From Phycisphaerae bacterium (GTDB taxonomy: Bacteria; Planctomycetota; Phycisphaerae; Phycisphaerales; UBA1924), in the NCBI GenBank assembly GCA_016794945.1, contig JAEUIX010000090.1:1-11597 (forward strand): DNA of 11,597 nucleotides, written 5' to 3'. Below, piece after piece: positions 1-6,938 of this stretch (position 1 is the first letter of the stretch; every line of letters starts with the position of its first letter). The notes beneath the pieces are model-generated. The model was given only the letters and a program-made list of their open reading frames with translations. It did no database searches and was not told the origin of the DNA. The position numbers and the translations under genes are program-made.

Positions 1-386
1 AGCCGCGCCGCCTCGCCCAGCAGCGCATCGAGCACGGTGTGCGCATCGTCGGTGGTGGGGAAGAGCTTGCCGGTCTCTTCGCGTTTGAGTTCCACCCCGA
101 GTTCGGCGAAGAACGCCACGGTGCGATCGACGCCGAACGCCCGGAGTACCTGCTTGATCGCGTGCCGGCTCGACCCGGCGTAGGCGGTTTCGTCCACGGC
201 GTGGTGCGTCACGTTGCAGCGGCCCCCGCCGGCGACCAGGATCTTGGCCCCCAGCGTCCTGGCGCCGTCCAGGGCGATGATCCGCAGGGCTCTGCCCGCG
301 TGCTCGGCGGCCCGCCCGGCGGCGATCGCGGCCATCAGCCCCGCCGCTCCGACCCCCACGACCGCAATGTCCCAGGCCTCGGGCAT
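1..386 (-). CDS. HI0933/YhiN-type NAD(P)/FAD-dependent oxidoreductase (N-terminal part, runs off left edge)
   Basis: About 128 N-terminal residues of a flavoprotein are visible; the 3' part lies beyond position 1. The protein begins MPEAWDIAVVGVGAAGLMAA, a Rossmann dinucleotide-binding fold of GxGxxG type (GVGAAG, about residues 11-16) near the N-terminus. It is followed by GAKILVAGGGRCNVT (about residues 47-61). The AGGGRCNVTN-like segment is the hallmark of the HI0933-like family (YhiN/BaiN relatives, annotated as aminoacetone oxidase family FAD-binding enzymes). The physiological substrate of most members is unknown, so no reaction is assigned. ATG at 386 is chosen because it sits just before the Rossmann strand; a TTG 8 codons upstream (410) is in frame and possible. 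No clear Shine-Dalgarno site is visible. The gene is divergent from the FHA-PrsW gene. Confidence 0.85.
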   Translation of the reverse strand, partial: MPEAWDIAVVGVGAAGLMAAIAAGRAAEHAGRALRIIALDGARTLGAKILVAGGGRCNVTHHAVDETAYAGSSRHAIKQVLRAFGVDRTVAFFAELGVELKREETGKLFPTTDDAHTVLDALLGEAAR

Positions 387-403
387 GCACCATTGAAGGC
401 CGC

Positions 404-432
404 TTGACAACCCAGTGTGCATCGGTGATCCT
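404..432 (+). promoter_or_regulatory. Sigma70-type promoter for the FHA-PrsW gene
   Basis: A perfect -35 hexamer TTGACA lies at 404-409, followed after exactly 17 bp by GATCCT at 427-432 (3 of 6 matches to TATAAT). Transcription would begin near 439, giving a leader of about 33 nt before the GTG at 472. This argues against the longer reading from GTG 415, which would overlap the promoter. The assignment is from sequence match only. Confidence 0.5.
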
Positions 433-452
433 CCGCGGGTCCAGCCCGCCCC

Positions 453-464
453 GGGGGGAAAGGG
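453..464 (+). promoter_or_regulatory. Ribosome binding site deciding the FHA-PrsW start
   Basis: A purine run GGGGGGAAAGGG spans 453-464, about 7 nt before GTG 472. It is the only purine-rich tract in this short intergenic region and supports GTG 472 over GTG 415, which has no such tract before it. Confidence 0.5.
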
Positions 465-471
465 GTTCCTC

Positions 472-2007
472 GTGACGACCAGCGGTTCCGACGGCGCAAC
501 GCAGAATCCCGCACCCGTTCCGGCTCAACCCGCGCCGCCGGCGCCGCAGTTCTTCCTGGAGTGCATCAGCGGCCCGGACATGGGCAAGCGGGTGAAAGTC
601 GTGGCCGGTCAAACCACCATCGGCCGCAGCGCCGACTGCAACCTGCTGTCGGACGACGCCGACGTGGCCGACGTGCACGTGACGCTGTCGATCGCCGACG
701 GGCGGCTGGCCTTCGCCCCGGCCAAGGGGAAGGTCTTCGTGGACGGCCAGGTCTCCATGGGCGGCACGCTCGGCCCCGGCCAGCAGGTGCGCATGGGCCG
801 TTCGGTCTGGCAACTGGCCGGCGCGCTGCCGGGCACGCCCGCCGGCGCCGTGGGCGCAGCGCCGGGCGAGGGGTTCTTCGGCACCATCAGCGGCCACATC
901 ACCCGCGCTGCGGGCATGGAGCAGGTCAAGGGCTTCAGCTTCCAGCGGATGTTCGCCGAGGTGTTCCGCAAGCGCACGCCCGAGGAGGTCGAGCAGTACT
1001 TCATCGGTGGCACATCCACCACCACGCCCGCGCTGAAGGACGTAGACACCTCGTGGCCCCGCCCCTGGGTGTTCGCCCGCATCTTCGCGGCGTCGCTGAT
1101 CGTCGCCATCGGCTTCTACTTCGCCGTCAAGCAATGGCCCACGAACCACAATCTCTGGCCCGGCCTGATGATCGTCGGGGCGCTGGCCGTTCCGTTCTCG
1201 ATTCTCATCCTCTTCTTCGAGTTCAACATCCTTCGGAACGTGTCGCTGTTCCAGGTCGTGCGCTGGTTCGCCACCGGCGGCATCATCTCGCTCATCATCA
1301 CGCTGTTCTTCTTCCAGACCTTCCCGTTCATCGGCGAGTGGCTGGGGAAGGCCTTCGACGGCGCCGCCATGGCCGCGGGCCCCATCGAGGAAACTGCCAA
1401 GGGCCTGACCGTCGTCATCATCATGATGTGGGCCAAGGGCAAGTACCGCTACACCCTCAACGGCCTGCTCTTTGGCGCTTGTGTCGGCTGCGGCTTCCAG
1501 GTGTTCGAGTCGGCCGGTTACGCCCTGCGGGGCCTGCTGGCGGACGGTGGCGGCGTCGAGGGCATGCTCGGCAGCATCCGAATCCGCGGCACCCTGTCGA
1601 TCTTCGGCATGCACACGCTCTGGACCGCCCTGGTCGGCGCCGGCCTGTGGAAGGTCTGCGGCGACCGCAAGTTCACCTTCAGCATGCTCGGCGACATGCG
1701 GGTGCTCCGGCTCTACTTCTTCTCGGTGGGCATGCACATGCTCTGGAACTCGCCCATCGGCGACAAGTGGAAGCTCGGCTACGCCCAGCACATCGTCGCC
1801 GGCGTCGTAGGCTGGATCGTCGTCATGGCCATCCTGCAGGACGGCCTGAACCAGGTCCGCAAGGAGCAGCAGAAGCCCGGCTCCGGCGTCGAGCAGCCCC
1901 GGCCCGGGGAGATGTCCTGGGCACAGGCCAACGCCGCGGCGGCGGCCGCCCGCGCCGCCTCCATGGCCGGCGCCACTCCGGCCGCCGGGACGCCCCCCGC
2001 CGCCTGA
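472..2007 (+). CDS. FHA domain fused to PrsW-family intramembrane protease
   Basis: The product is 511 aa from GTG 472. Residues about 25-120 form an FHA domain, a phosphothreonine-binding fold: it has the Gly-Arg pair (G51-R52) and the conserved His (H69). The usual SxxH serine is Ala66, and the usual Asn-Gly is D91-G92, so phosphopeptide binding may be altered. After a linker, about eight hydrophobic segments (from about residue 199 to 480) carry the PrsW/CPBP-superfamily motifs: PIEETAKGL (E306, E307, K310), FQVFESAGY (E346), FGMHTLW (H381) and VGMHMLWN (H422, N426). PrsW in Bacillus is the site-1 protease that cuts an anti-sigma factor, and these motifs hold the candidate catalytic residues. 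The C-terminal tail is rich in Ala and Pro. I infer a membrane protease whose cytosolic FHA domain recognises a partner. The substrate is unknown, and no anti-sigma/sigma pair is in the window. The short gap to murC does not prove co-transcription. Confidence 0.88.
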   Translation: MTTSGSDGATQNPAPVPAQPAPPAPQFFLECISGPDMGKRVKVVAGQTTIGRSADCNLLSDDADVADVHVTLSIADGRLAFAPAKGKVFVDGQVSMGGTLGPGQQVRMGRSVWQLAGALPGTPAGAVGAAPGEGFFGTISGHITRAAGMEQVKGFSFQRMFAEVFRKRTPEEVEQYFIGGTSTTTPALKDVDTSWPRPWVFARIFAASLIVAIGFYFAVKQWPTNHNLWPGLMIVGALAVPFSILILFFEFNILRNVSLFQVVRWFATGGIISLIITLFFFQTFPFIGEWLGKAFDGAAMAAGPIEETAKGLTVVIIMMWAKGKYRYTLNGLLFGACVGCGFQVFESAGYALRGLLADGGGVEGMLGSIRIRGTLSIFGMHTLWTALVGAGLWKVCGDRKFTFSMLGDMRVLRLYFFSVGMHMLWNSPIGDKWKLGYAQHIVAGVVGWIVVMAILQDGLNQVRKEQQKPGSGVEQPRPGEMSWAQANAAAAAARAASMAGATPAAGTPPAA

Positions 2008-2099
2008 TCGGACCCGAGTCGCAACGCCGGCGCGGCGCCGCGGCGAGGGTCGTCGGCGGCGCGACGAAAAGATCGACCCCGCGCCGCGCGCCGGGCCGA

Positions 2100-2105
2100 T
2101 ACCCT
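2100..2105 (+). promoter_or_regulatory. Possible -10 element close to the murC start
   Basis: TACCCT at 2100-2105 ends 4 nt before ATG 2110, and the GC-rich region before that ATG has no Shine-Dalgarno sequence. This would fit a leaderless or nearly leaderless transcript. No convincing -35 is seen at the expected distance, so support is weak. Confidence 0.25.
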
Positions 2106-2109
2106 GTCC

Positions 2110-3720
2110 ATGCCTTCGAACCCTGCCGCCGCTCGGCCCGGGCCCGCCGCCGGACCGTTGGTCGTTCCGGATCCCTCCGCCCGCTCAGCCGCTGACGCAG
2201 CCATGGCCCTGGCCCGACAAGCCGCCGCGCTGAACCGCCCGACGACCCCCTGGGACGTCAAGGGCAAGCGCACGTTCCTGATCGGCATCGGCGGCTCGGG
2301 CATGGCCGGCATGGCCCGCATGCTGGCCGCGCGTGGGGCCGTCGTGCGCGGGTCGGACTCGACCCGCCAGGAGACGACCGACGCCTTGGCCGCCGCGGGC
2401 ATCGCCGTGTCGCTCGACCAATCCGGCCCTCTGCCGCCGGACACGGAACTCGTCGTGGCCTCGGCCGCCATCAAGCCCGACCACCCGCAACTGGCCGAAG
2501 CCGTCCGTCGGGGCATCCCGCACTTCTCCTACGCCCAGGCGCTGGGCCGCTGCATGCTCGGCCGGACCGCCGTCTGCATCGCCGGCACGCACGGCAAGAG
2601 CACCACCACCGCGATGCTCTCGTGCGTCCTGGCCGAAGCGGGGCTGGACCCAACGGCGATTCTCGGGGCAACGTGCCGCCAACTCGGCGGGGCGACGCCC
2701 GGGCCCGCCGCCGGGTTCCGCCTGGGCTCGGCGACCATCGGCACGGGCCCCTGGGCGGGCAAGCCGGGGCTGCTGCTGGCAGAGAGCTGCGAGTTCAACC
2801 GCTCGTTCCACAACTACCACCCGACCATCGGCGTGGTCACCGCCGTCGAGGCGGACCACCTGGACATCTACGGCACGCTCGACGCGGTGATCGAGTCGTT
2901 CGCCGAGTTCGCCCGGCGCATCGCCCCGGCCGAGGAGGGCGGTCTGCTGCTGATCGCCCACGACAACGCCCACCGGCGCGAAGTCGCCGCCGGCATCGCC
3001 GCCAGAGTGCAGACCATCGGGTTCAACCCCGCGGCCGACTGGTCGGTCAAGCACGAACCGGCGACGCGTGTCACCACGCTCATCGGCCCCGACAAGCGCG
3101 TGGTCTGCCAGTGGCAGACCGCCATGCCCGGCGAGCACAACGCCATGAACGCCGCCACCGCCGCGGCGCTGGCCGCCGTGCTGGGCGCCCCGCCGGCGGT
3201 CATCACCCGTGCGCTGTCGGCCTTCGCGGGGCTCGACCGCCGGACGCAGCTGCTCGGGCAGTGGCGGGCCGCCTCGTGGCCGACGGGCCAGGGCGTCCGC
3301 GTGTACGACGACTACGGCCACCACCCCACCGAGGTCGAGGTCACCCTCAAGGCGCTCCGCCAGGCCGAGGCGCCCGAGAAACGCTCGGGCCGGCTCGTCT
3401 GCGTGTTCCAGCCCCACCAGCACTCCCGTACGCGCCACCTGATGGAGGAGTTTGCCTCGGCCTTCAGCGCTGCGGACCTGGTCATCGTGCCCCACATCTA
3501 CTTCGTGCGCGACAGCGAGGAGGAGAAGACCAAGGTCACCGCCGGCGACCTGGTGGACCGGCTGCGCCACAAGGGCGTGCACGCCATGCACCTGTACCCC
3601 TTCGAGGCGATCGTCGAGCACCTGCAGACCGCCCTTCGGCCCGGCGACCTGCTGGTGGTCATGGGCGCCGGACCTGTGAACCAGGTCGCCCACGCCCTGC
3701 TGAAGACCACACACGCCTGA
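2110..3720 (+). CDS. murC: UDP-N-acetylmuramate--L-alanine ligase MurC
   Basis: MurC adds L-Ala to UDP-MurNAc using ATP, in the cytoplasm, as the first step of the peptidoglycan stem peptide. All three Mur-ligase domains are visible in the 536 aa. The N-terminal Rossmann motif is GIGGSGMAGMA (about 59-69). The ATP P-loop is GTHGKSTTT (159-167, with Ser where Thr is commoner). The central part has AESCEFNRSFHN and VEADHLDIY, then NAMNAATAAALA. The C-terminal domain has YDDYGHHPTEVEVTL and VFQPHQHSRT. MurC proteins are usually about 460-490 aa; the excess is an Ala/Pro-rich N-terminal extension of about 50 residues. ATG 2203 (MALARQ...) is an alternative start that would remove 31 of them. murB follows after 79 nt on the same strand. 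Confidence 0.96.
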   Translation: MPSNPAAARPGPAAGPLVVPDPSARSAADAAMALARQAAALNRPTTPWDVKGKRTFLIGIGGSGMAGMARMLAARGAVVRGSDSTRQETTDALAAAGIAVSLDQSGPLPPDTELVVASAAIKPDHPQLAEAVRRGIPHFSYAQALGRCMLGRTAVCIAGTHGKSTTTAMLSCVLAEAGLDPTAILGATCRQLGGATPGPAAGFRLGSATIGTGPWAGKPGLLLAESCEFNRSFHNYHPTIGVVTAVEADHLDIYGTLDAVIESFAEFARRIAPAEEGGLLLIAHDNAHRREVAAGIAARVQTIGFNPAADWSVKHEPATRVTTLIGPDKRVVCQWQTAMPGEHNAMNAATAAALAAVLGAPPAVITRALSAFAGLDRRTQLLGQWRAASWPTGQGVRVYDDYGHHPTEVEVTLKALRQAEAPEKRSGRLVCVFQPHQHSRTRHLMEEFASAFSAADLVIVPHIYFVRDSEEEKTKVTAGDLVDRLRHKGVHAMHLYPFEAIVEHLQTALRPGDLLVVMGAGPVNQVAHALLKTTHA

Positions 3721-3767
3721 GCCGGTCGAGCCGCCCGGTTCGTGTTCCGGAATCGGTCCGTCCCGCC

Positions 3768-3783
3768 GCGGCCAAGCGGCCGC
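3768..3783 (+). other. GC-rich hairpin in the murC-murB gap
   Basis: A perfect 6-bp inverted repeat GCGGCC-AAGC-GGCCGC ends 16 nt before the murB ATG. It has no U-tract, so it is not an intrinsic terminator. It may affect murB translation or RNA stability, or be chance in GC-rich DNA. The rest of the 79-nt gap shows nothing clear. Confidence 0.25.
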
Positions 3784-3799
3784 AGTTCGAGCCCCGACC

Positions 3800-4729
3800 A
3801 TGCCCACCATGTCCGCCCCCGTCGAGATCCTGACCAATCACCCCGTGCAGACCTGGTTCGGCTGCGGCGGTCCGGCGTTGCGGTTCGCCCGGCCCGGGAG
3901 CGTCGAGGCGCTGCGGGCGTGCCTGGCGATCGACCCCGACCTGCGCATCCTGGGCGACGGCGCCAACCTGCTGGTGGCCGACGGGGGCGTGAAGGAACTG
4001 GTCGTGTCGCTGAACTCGGGGGACTTCGGGCAGTGGAGCGTGACGCAGACGCCGACGGGCGGGATCATCCGCGCCGGCGCGGGCGTCAACCTGCCCAAAC
4101 TGATCCTGGAAGCCGGGCGGCTCGGCCTGGGCGGGCTGGAGGCGCTCGGGGGCATCCCGGCCTCGGTCGGCGGGGCGGTGGTGATGAACGCCGGCGGCAA
4201 CTTCGGCCAGACCGGCGACACCGTGCACGCCGTCGAAGGGCTCACCCGCCAGGGGCAGCCCGTGTCGCTGCGGCGGAACCAGATCGACTTCACCTACCGG
4301 CACGCCCGGTTCGGCGAGCACAAGGGGCTCGTCATCACGCACGTGGAGTTCAAGCTCAAGAAGGCCGACCCCGACGCGCTGCGCGATCGGCTCAAGGAAG
4401 TGATGGCGTACAAGAAGAAGACGCAACCGCTGGCCGACCACTCGGCGGGCTGCTTCTTCAAGAACCCCACGCTCCGCGAGGACCTGCCGGGCATCGCCGT
4501 CGCCGGCTCGAAGATCTCCGCCGGCATGCTCATCGACAAGGCCGGATGCAAGTCCATGCGTGTCGGCGGCGCATCGGTCAGCCCCCAGCACGCCAACTTC
4601 GTCATCGCCGACAAGGGGTGCACCGCCGCGGACATCCTGGCCCTCATGCGGCAGGTTCGCGACAAGGTCAAGGCCGCCTTCAACGTCACGCTCGAGAACG
4701 AGGTCGTCATCTGGGGGGCCTCGCTGTGA
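3800..4729 (+). CDS. murB: UDP-N-acetylenolpyruvoylglucosamine reductase MurB
   Basis: MurB is the cytoplasmic FAD enzyme that reduces UDP-GlcNAc-enolpyruvate to UDP-MurNAc with NADPH. The 309-aa length is typical of the shorter (type II) form. FAD-binding motifs are LGDGANLLVADGGV and GGIPASVGGAVVMNAGGNFG. Catalytic positions are visible: Arg167 in FTYRHARF, Glu301 in LENEV, and the proton-donor position in HSAGCFFKNP, which is Cys218 where E. coli MurB has Ser229. ATG 3800 is used; ATG 3809 (MSAPVEIL) is equally possible, since neither has a clear Shine-Dalgarno site. The stop overlaps the ddl start by 4 nt (GTGA), so murB and ddl are almost certainly co-transcribed and translationally coupled. 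Confidence 0.96.
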   Translation: MPTMSAPVEILTNHPVQTWFGCGGPALRFARPGSVEALRACLAIDPDLRILGDGANLLVADGGVKELVVSLNSGDFGQWSVTQTPTGGIIRAGAGVNLPKLILEAGRLGLGGLEALGGIPASVGGAVVMNAGGNFGQTGDTVHAVEGLTRQGQPVSLRRNQIDFTYRHARFGEHKGLVITHVEFKLKKADPDALRDRLKEVMAYKKKTQPLADHSAGCFFKNPTLREDLPGIAVAGSKISAGMLIDKAGCKSMRVGGASVSPQHANFVIADKGCTAADILALMRQVRDKVKAAFNVTLENEVVIWGASL

Positions 4730-5649
4730 AGCGCCCGGTGCGCGTGCTGGTGCTCGGCGGCGGGCCCGACGCCGAGCGCGAGGTTTCCATCAAGTCCGCC
4801 ACCGGCATCGCCGACGCGCTGCGCCGCACGGGTCGGTACGACGTGCGGCTGAAGATCATCACCCGCATCTCGCCCGGCGCGCTGCGGGCGACGCCCGCCG
4901 ACGTCATCTTCCCCTACCTGCACGGCCCCTGGGGCGAAGGGGGCCCGCTGCAGGACATCCTGGAGGCCGACGGACGGCCGTTCGTCGGCTCCGGCGCCGC
5001 CGCCGCGCGCCTGGCCATGGACAAGATGGCCACCAAGGGCGTCGCCCTCGCCATCGGCATCCCCACTCCGCCGGCCTGCATCCTCAACACCGCCGACCGG
5101 CGCTGCCCGTTGCCCCTGCCCGTCGTCGTCAAGCCCGTGCACGAAGGCTCGACGATCGGCCTGCGGATCTGCGAATCGACGCGGGAATTCGCCGCCTGCT
5201 GCAGGGCGATCGAAGCCGAGCGGAGTCGCGGGGTGTCGCGGTCGTACATGGTCGAGCCGCGGATCGCCGGCGCGGAACTGACGGTGGGCGTGATCGGCGA
5301 TTCGGCGCTGCCGGTGATCCGCATCGTTCCGCGCCAGGGGCTGTACGACTACAAGGCCAAGTACATCCGCAACGACACGCGGTACATCGTCAACCCCCCG
5401 CTGCCGGGTCGGGTGCTGCGGCGCGTGCAGCGCGACGCGGTGCGGCTGGCCGCGGCGCTGGGGTGCCGGCACATCTCGCGGACGGACTACATGCTGGCCC
5501 GCGACGGCACACCCTGGCTGCTGGAAATCAACACCACGCCGGGATTCACGGACCACTCGCTCGTGCCCAAGGCGGCGCGCGCGGCGGGCATCGAGACGCC
5601 CGACCTGTGCGACCGCCTGGTGCGCACGGCGCTGCGCGACAGGCCGTGA
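4726..5649 (+). CDS. ddl: D-alanine--D-alanine ligase Ddl
   Basis: Ddl is an ATP-grasp enzyme that joins two D-Ala to make the terminal dipeptide of the peptidoglycan stem. The product is 307 aa from GTG 4726, the normal family length. The start overlaps the murB stop and is preceded by GGGGGG at 4713-4718, 7 nt away. Family motifs appear in order: LGGGPDAEREVSIKS (Glu17 of EREVS), LHGPWGEGGPLQDILEADG, MDKMATK, VVKPVHEGSTIGL (K136, S142), IAGAELTVGVIG, YDYKAKY (K212, Y213), RTDY (R252, D254) and LLEINTTPGFTDHSLVP (E267, N269). The Tyr at the omega-loop position matches D-Ala-D-Ala rather than D-Ala-D-Lac ligases. The stop lies 24 nt from the convergent FtsQ-like gene; a GCGGATCCGC palindrome sits in that gap without a U-tract. 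Confidence 0.96.
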   Translation: MKRPVRVLVLGGGPDAEREVSIKSATGIADALRRTGRYDVRLKIITRISPGALRATPADVIFPYLHGPWGEGGPLQDILEADGRPFVGSGAAAARLAMDKMATKGVALAIGIPTPPACILNTADRRCPLPLPVVVKPVHEGSTIGLRICESTREFAACCRAIEAERSRGVSRSYMVEPRIAGAELTVGVIGDSALPVIRIVPRQGLYDYKAKYIRNDTRYIVNPPLPGRVLRRVQRDAVRLAAALGCRHISRTDYMLARDGTPWLLEINTTPGFTDHSLVPKAARAAGIETPDLCDRLVRTALRDRP

Positions 5650-5673
5650 GCGGATCCGCGGCCGTGCGCGGTC

Positions 5674-6627
5674 CTATCGCTTCTTGGATTTCGCCTTGTT
5701 CGTGTCGGGCGCCGGCGGCGGGGCCGGCGGCGGTTCCTGACCCTCGGGGATCGCGGCCTGGTCGATCATGATGCCCCGCGGGTTCGTCAGGTCGATCACC
5801 GGGCGCGCCGCGTCGATCCGCTGGCCGTAGTCGGTGCTGGCGCGCAGGTAGAGCATCCATTTGAGTTTGACGTCGGCGGCGGGTTCGCCCGGGTTGAACT
5901 CACCCGGCGGAGCGCCCCACAGCACGCGATTGTTCCGGTCGGTGACGATCTCCAGCCGCTTGGTCCGCACGTAGTTCCGCACATCGATGCCCATGACCTG
6001 GCCGTACGCCTGTGTCGGCTGCAGGTAGGCCAGCAGCGCCAGCGCCGCCTGCACATCCCCGCCGAGCCACGGATCGCCGGGCTTCGCCGGGGGGGGATTG
6101 CAGGGGTTGTAGATGACCTTCAGACGGGAAGCGTCGGGCCGGTAGGTCACCGGCAGCAACTCGCCCTTGGAAGAGACCAGGTGGTCGCGGTCGCCCGATC
6201 GCACCACCGCCGCGGGGATGCGCCACTGCCCGCGGATGCGCACCACACCGTGCGGCTCGCGGCTGACCGACTCGATGGCCGAGAACCAGCCCGTCGCCAG
6301 CAGCGCTTCGCCCGTGCGGCGGAGCGCCCCGTGGTCCATCGGGTTGGCCGTCAGCGACCGCATGGCCAGCGCGGTCAGATCCTCGCGCTGGGTGACGCTG
6401 AGCCACGTCGCCGGCTGACCGTCAGGCCCCGGCTGAGCGCCGGCCAGCGGAGGCCAATCGAACTCGACCCGGAAAGCTTCGGTCCGCGATTCCCGAACCT
6501 TGCCCGCCCGCTCGGCCAGCGCCCGCTGCCCCGCCAGCAGGCCGATCCCCAGCGCGCACATCAGGGCCACGGTCACAATCGCGCCCGCGGCCTGCCACCG
6601 TGATGCCCCGTTGTTCCTGCGAGCCAT
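5674..6627 (-). CDS. FtsQ/DivIB-like membrane protein
   Basis: The product is 317 aa. It has a basic N-terminus (MARRNNGASR), one membrane segment (about 13-33) and a long extracytoplasmic part, the topology of FtsQ. The central part (about 105-165) has an FtsQ-style pattern: a WFSAIESVSR turn, a VVRIRGQWRIPAAVV strand pair, then DHLVSSKGELLP, comparable to the Arg-x-Pro-x-Ala...Leu-Val-Asp-x-x-Gly pattern of FtsQ. FtsQ links early and late division proteins in the divisome. The C-terminus is Pro-rich and ends in Lys/Arg (KAKSKKR). The protein is divergent and the match is by pattern, so the family call is tentative. Its place beside murC-murB-ddl supports it, although here it is inverted. 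ATG 6627 is chosen for its AGGAGG Shine-Dalgarno site; ATG 6651 would add eight residues but has no such site. Confidence 0.65.
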   Translation of the reverse strand: MARRNNGASRWQAAGAIVTVALMCALGIGLLAGQRALAERAGKVRESRTEAFRVEFDWPPLAGAQPGPDGQPATWLSVTQREDLTALAMRSLTANPMDHGALRRTGEALLATGWFSAIESVSREPHGVVRIRGQWRIPAAVVRSGDRDHLVSSKGELLPVTYRPDASRLKVIYNPCNPPPAKPGDPWLGGDVQAALALLAYLQPTQAYGQVMGIDVRNYVRTKRLEIVTDRNNRVLWGAPPGEFNPGEPAADVKLKWMLYLRASTDYGQRIDAARPVIDLTNPRGIMIDQAAIPEGQEPPPAPPPAPDTNKAKSKKR

Positions 6628-6629
6628 AC

Positions 6630-6649
6630 GCCTCCTCGGACCCGGAGGC
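6630..6649 (-). promoter_or_regulatory. Hairpin covering the Shine-Dalgarno site of the FtsQ-like gene
   Basis: On the minus strand GCCTCC (6649-6644), an 8-nt loop and GGAGGC (6635-6630) form a perfect 6-bp stem. The 3' arm is the Shine-Dalgarno sequence for ATG 6627. If that start is right, the folded RNA would hide the ribosome site. This is read directly from the sequence; a regulatory role is inference. Confidence 0.4.
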
Positions 6650-6712
6650 ATCGGCCAATCCGCGTTCTGGCGTGCAATCTCTGCGCCGGTTCACGCCACC
6701 CGCACCCGGGGC

Positions 6713-6741
6713 TTGCGATCGGCAGACGCCGCACCTACCCT
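6713..6741 (+). promoter_or_regulatory. Sigma70-type promoter for greA
   Basis: TTGCGA at 6713-6718 is separated by exactly 17 bp from TACCCT at 6736-6741. Transcription would begin near 6748, giving greA a leader of about 190 nt. It is the best promoter match seen in the 311-nt gene-free stretch 6628-6938. Confidence 0.45.
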
Positions 6742-6747
6742 TTCGGA

Positions 6748-6938
6748 CCCCACGCGCGAGGGACCACCGCCCACGCGAGACGCCCGGCGTTTCGCCCGTT
6801 GGTTCGCTTGCTCCGGGCGCGGGCCCGGCGGTTCTCGGGGGCTTGGGAGGGCGCGCGGGGGGCGGTTCCCCCACGAAACTCGTCGACGGCCGACCCACGG
6901 CCGCGGCACGACCGGACGGAAGACAGGACGGTGGCTGT
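6748..6938 (+). other. Structured greA leader; no gene seen
   Basis: This is most of the only gene-free stretch over 300 nt. Open frames here lack family signatures and look like GC-driven shadows. Two compact hairpins can be drawn: GGGGG-CGGTT-CCCCC (6858-6872) and CGGCCG-ACCCA-CGGCCG (6887-6903). Neither is followed by a U-tract. The E. coli greA leader is known to terminate early and give a small RNA, which makes a long leader here of interest, but no homology is claimed. No riboswitch class was recognised. Confidence 0.3.

Noticed and set aside
415..471. Upstream GTG start for the FHA-PrsW gene
   Set aside because: It would lie within the predicted promoter and has no Shine-Dalgarno site; GTG 472 has a purine tract at the right spacing and begins just before the FHA domain.
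2185..3837. 550-codon open frame on the minus strand opposite murC
   Set aside because: It has the His/Gly/Arg-rich composition of a GC-driven antisense shadow and no family motif, and murC on the other strand is certain.
4294..5556. 420-codon minus-strand frame opposite murB and ddl
   Set aside because: Both genes beneath it are clearly recognised, and the antisense product has no domain signature.
5650..5659. GCGGATCCGC palindrome between ddl and the FtsQ-like gene as a bidirectional terminator
   Set aside because: It has no loop and no T-tract on either side, so it cannot be supported as an intrinsic terminator.
6600..6938. N-terminal extension of greA reading from 6600
   Set aside because: GreA starts its coiled coil right after ATG 6939, and the upstream reading is Pro/Gly/Arg-rich noise containing the likely promoter.
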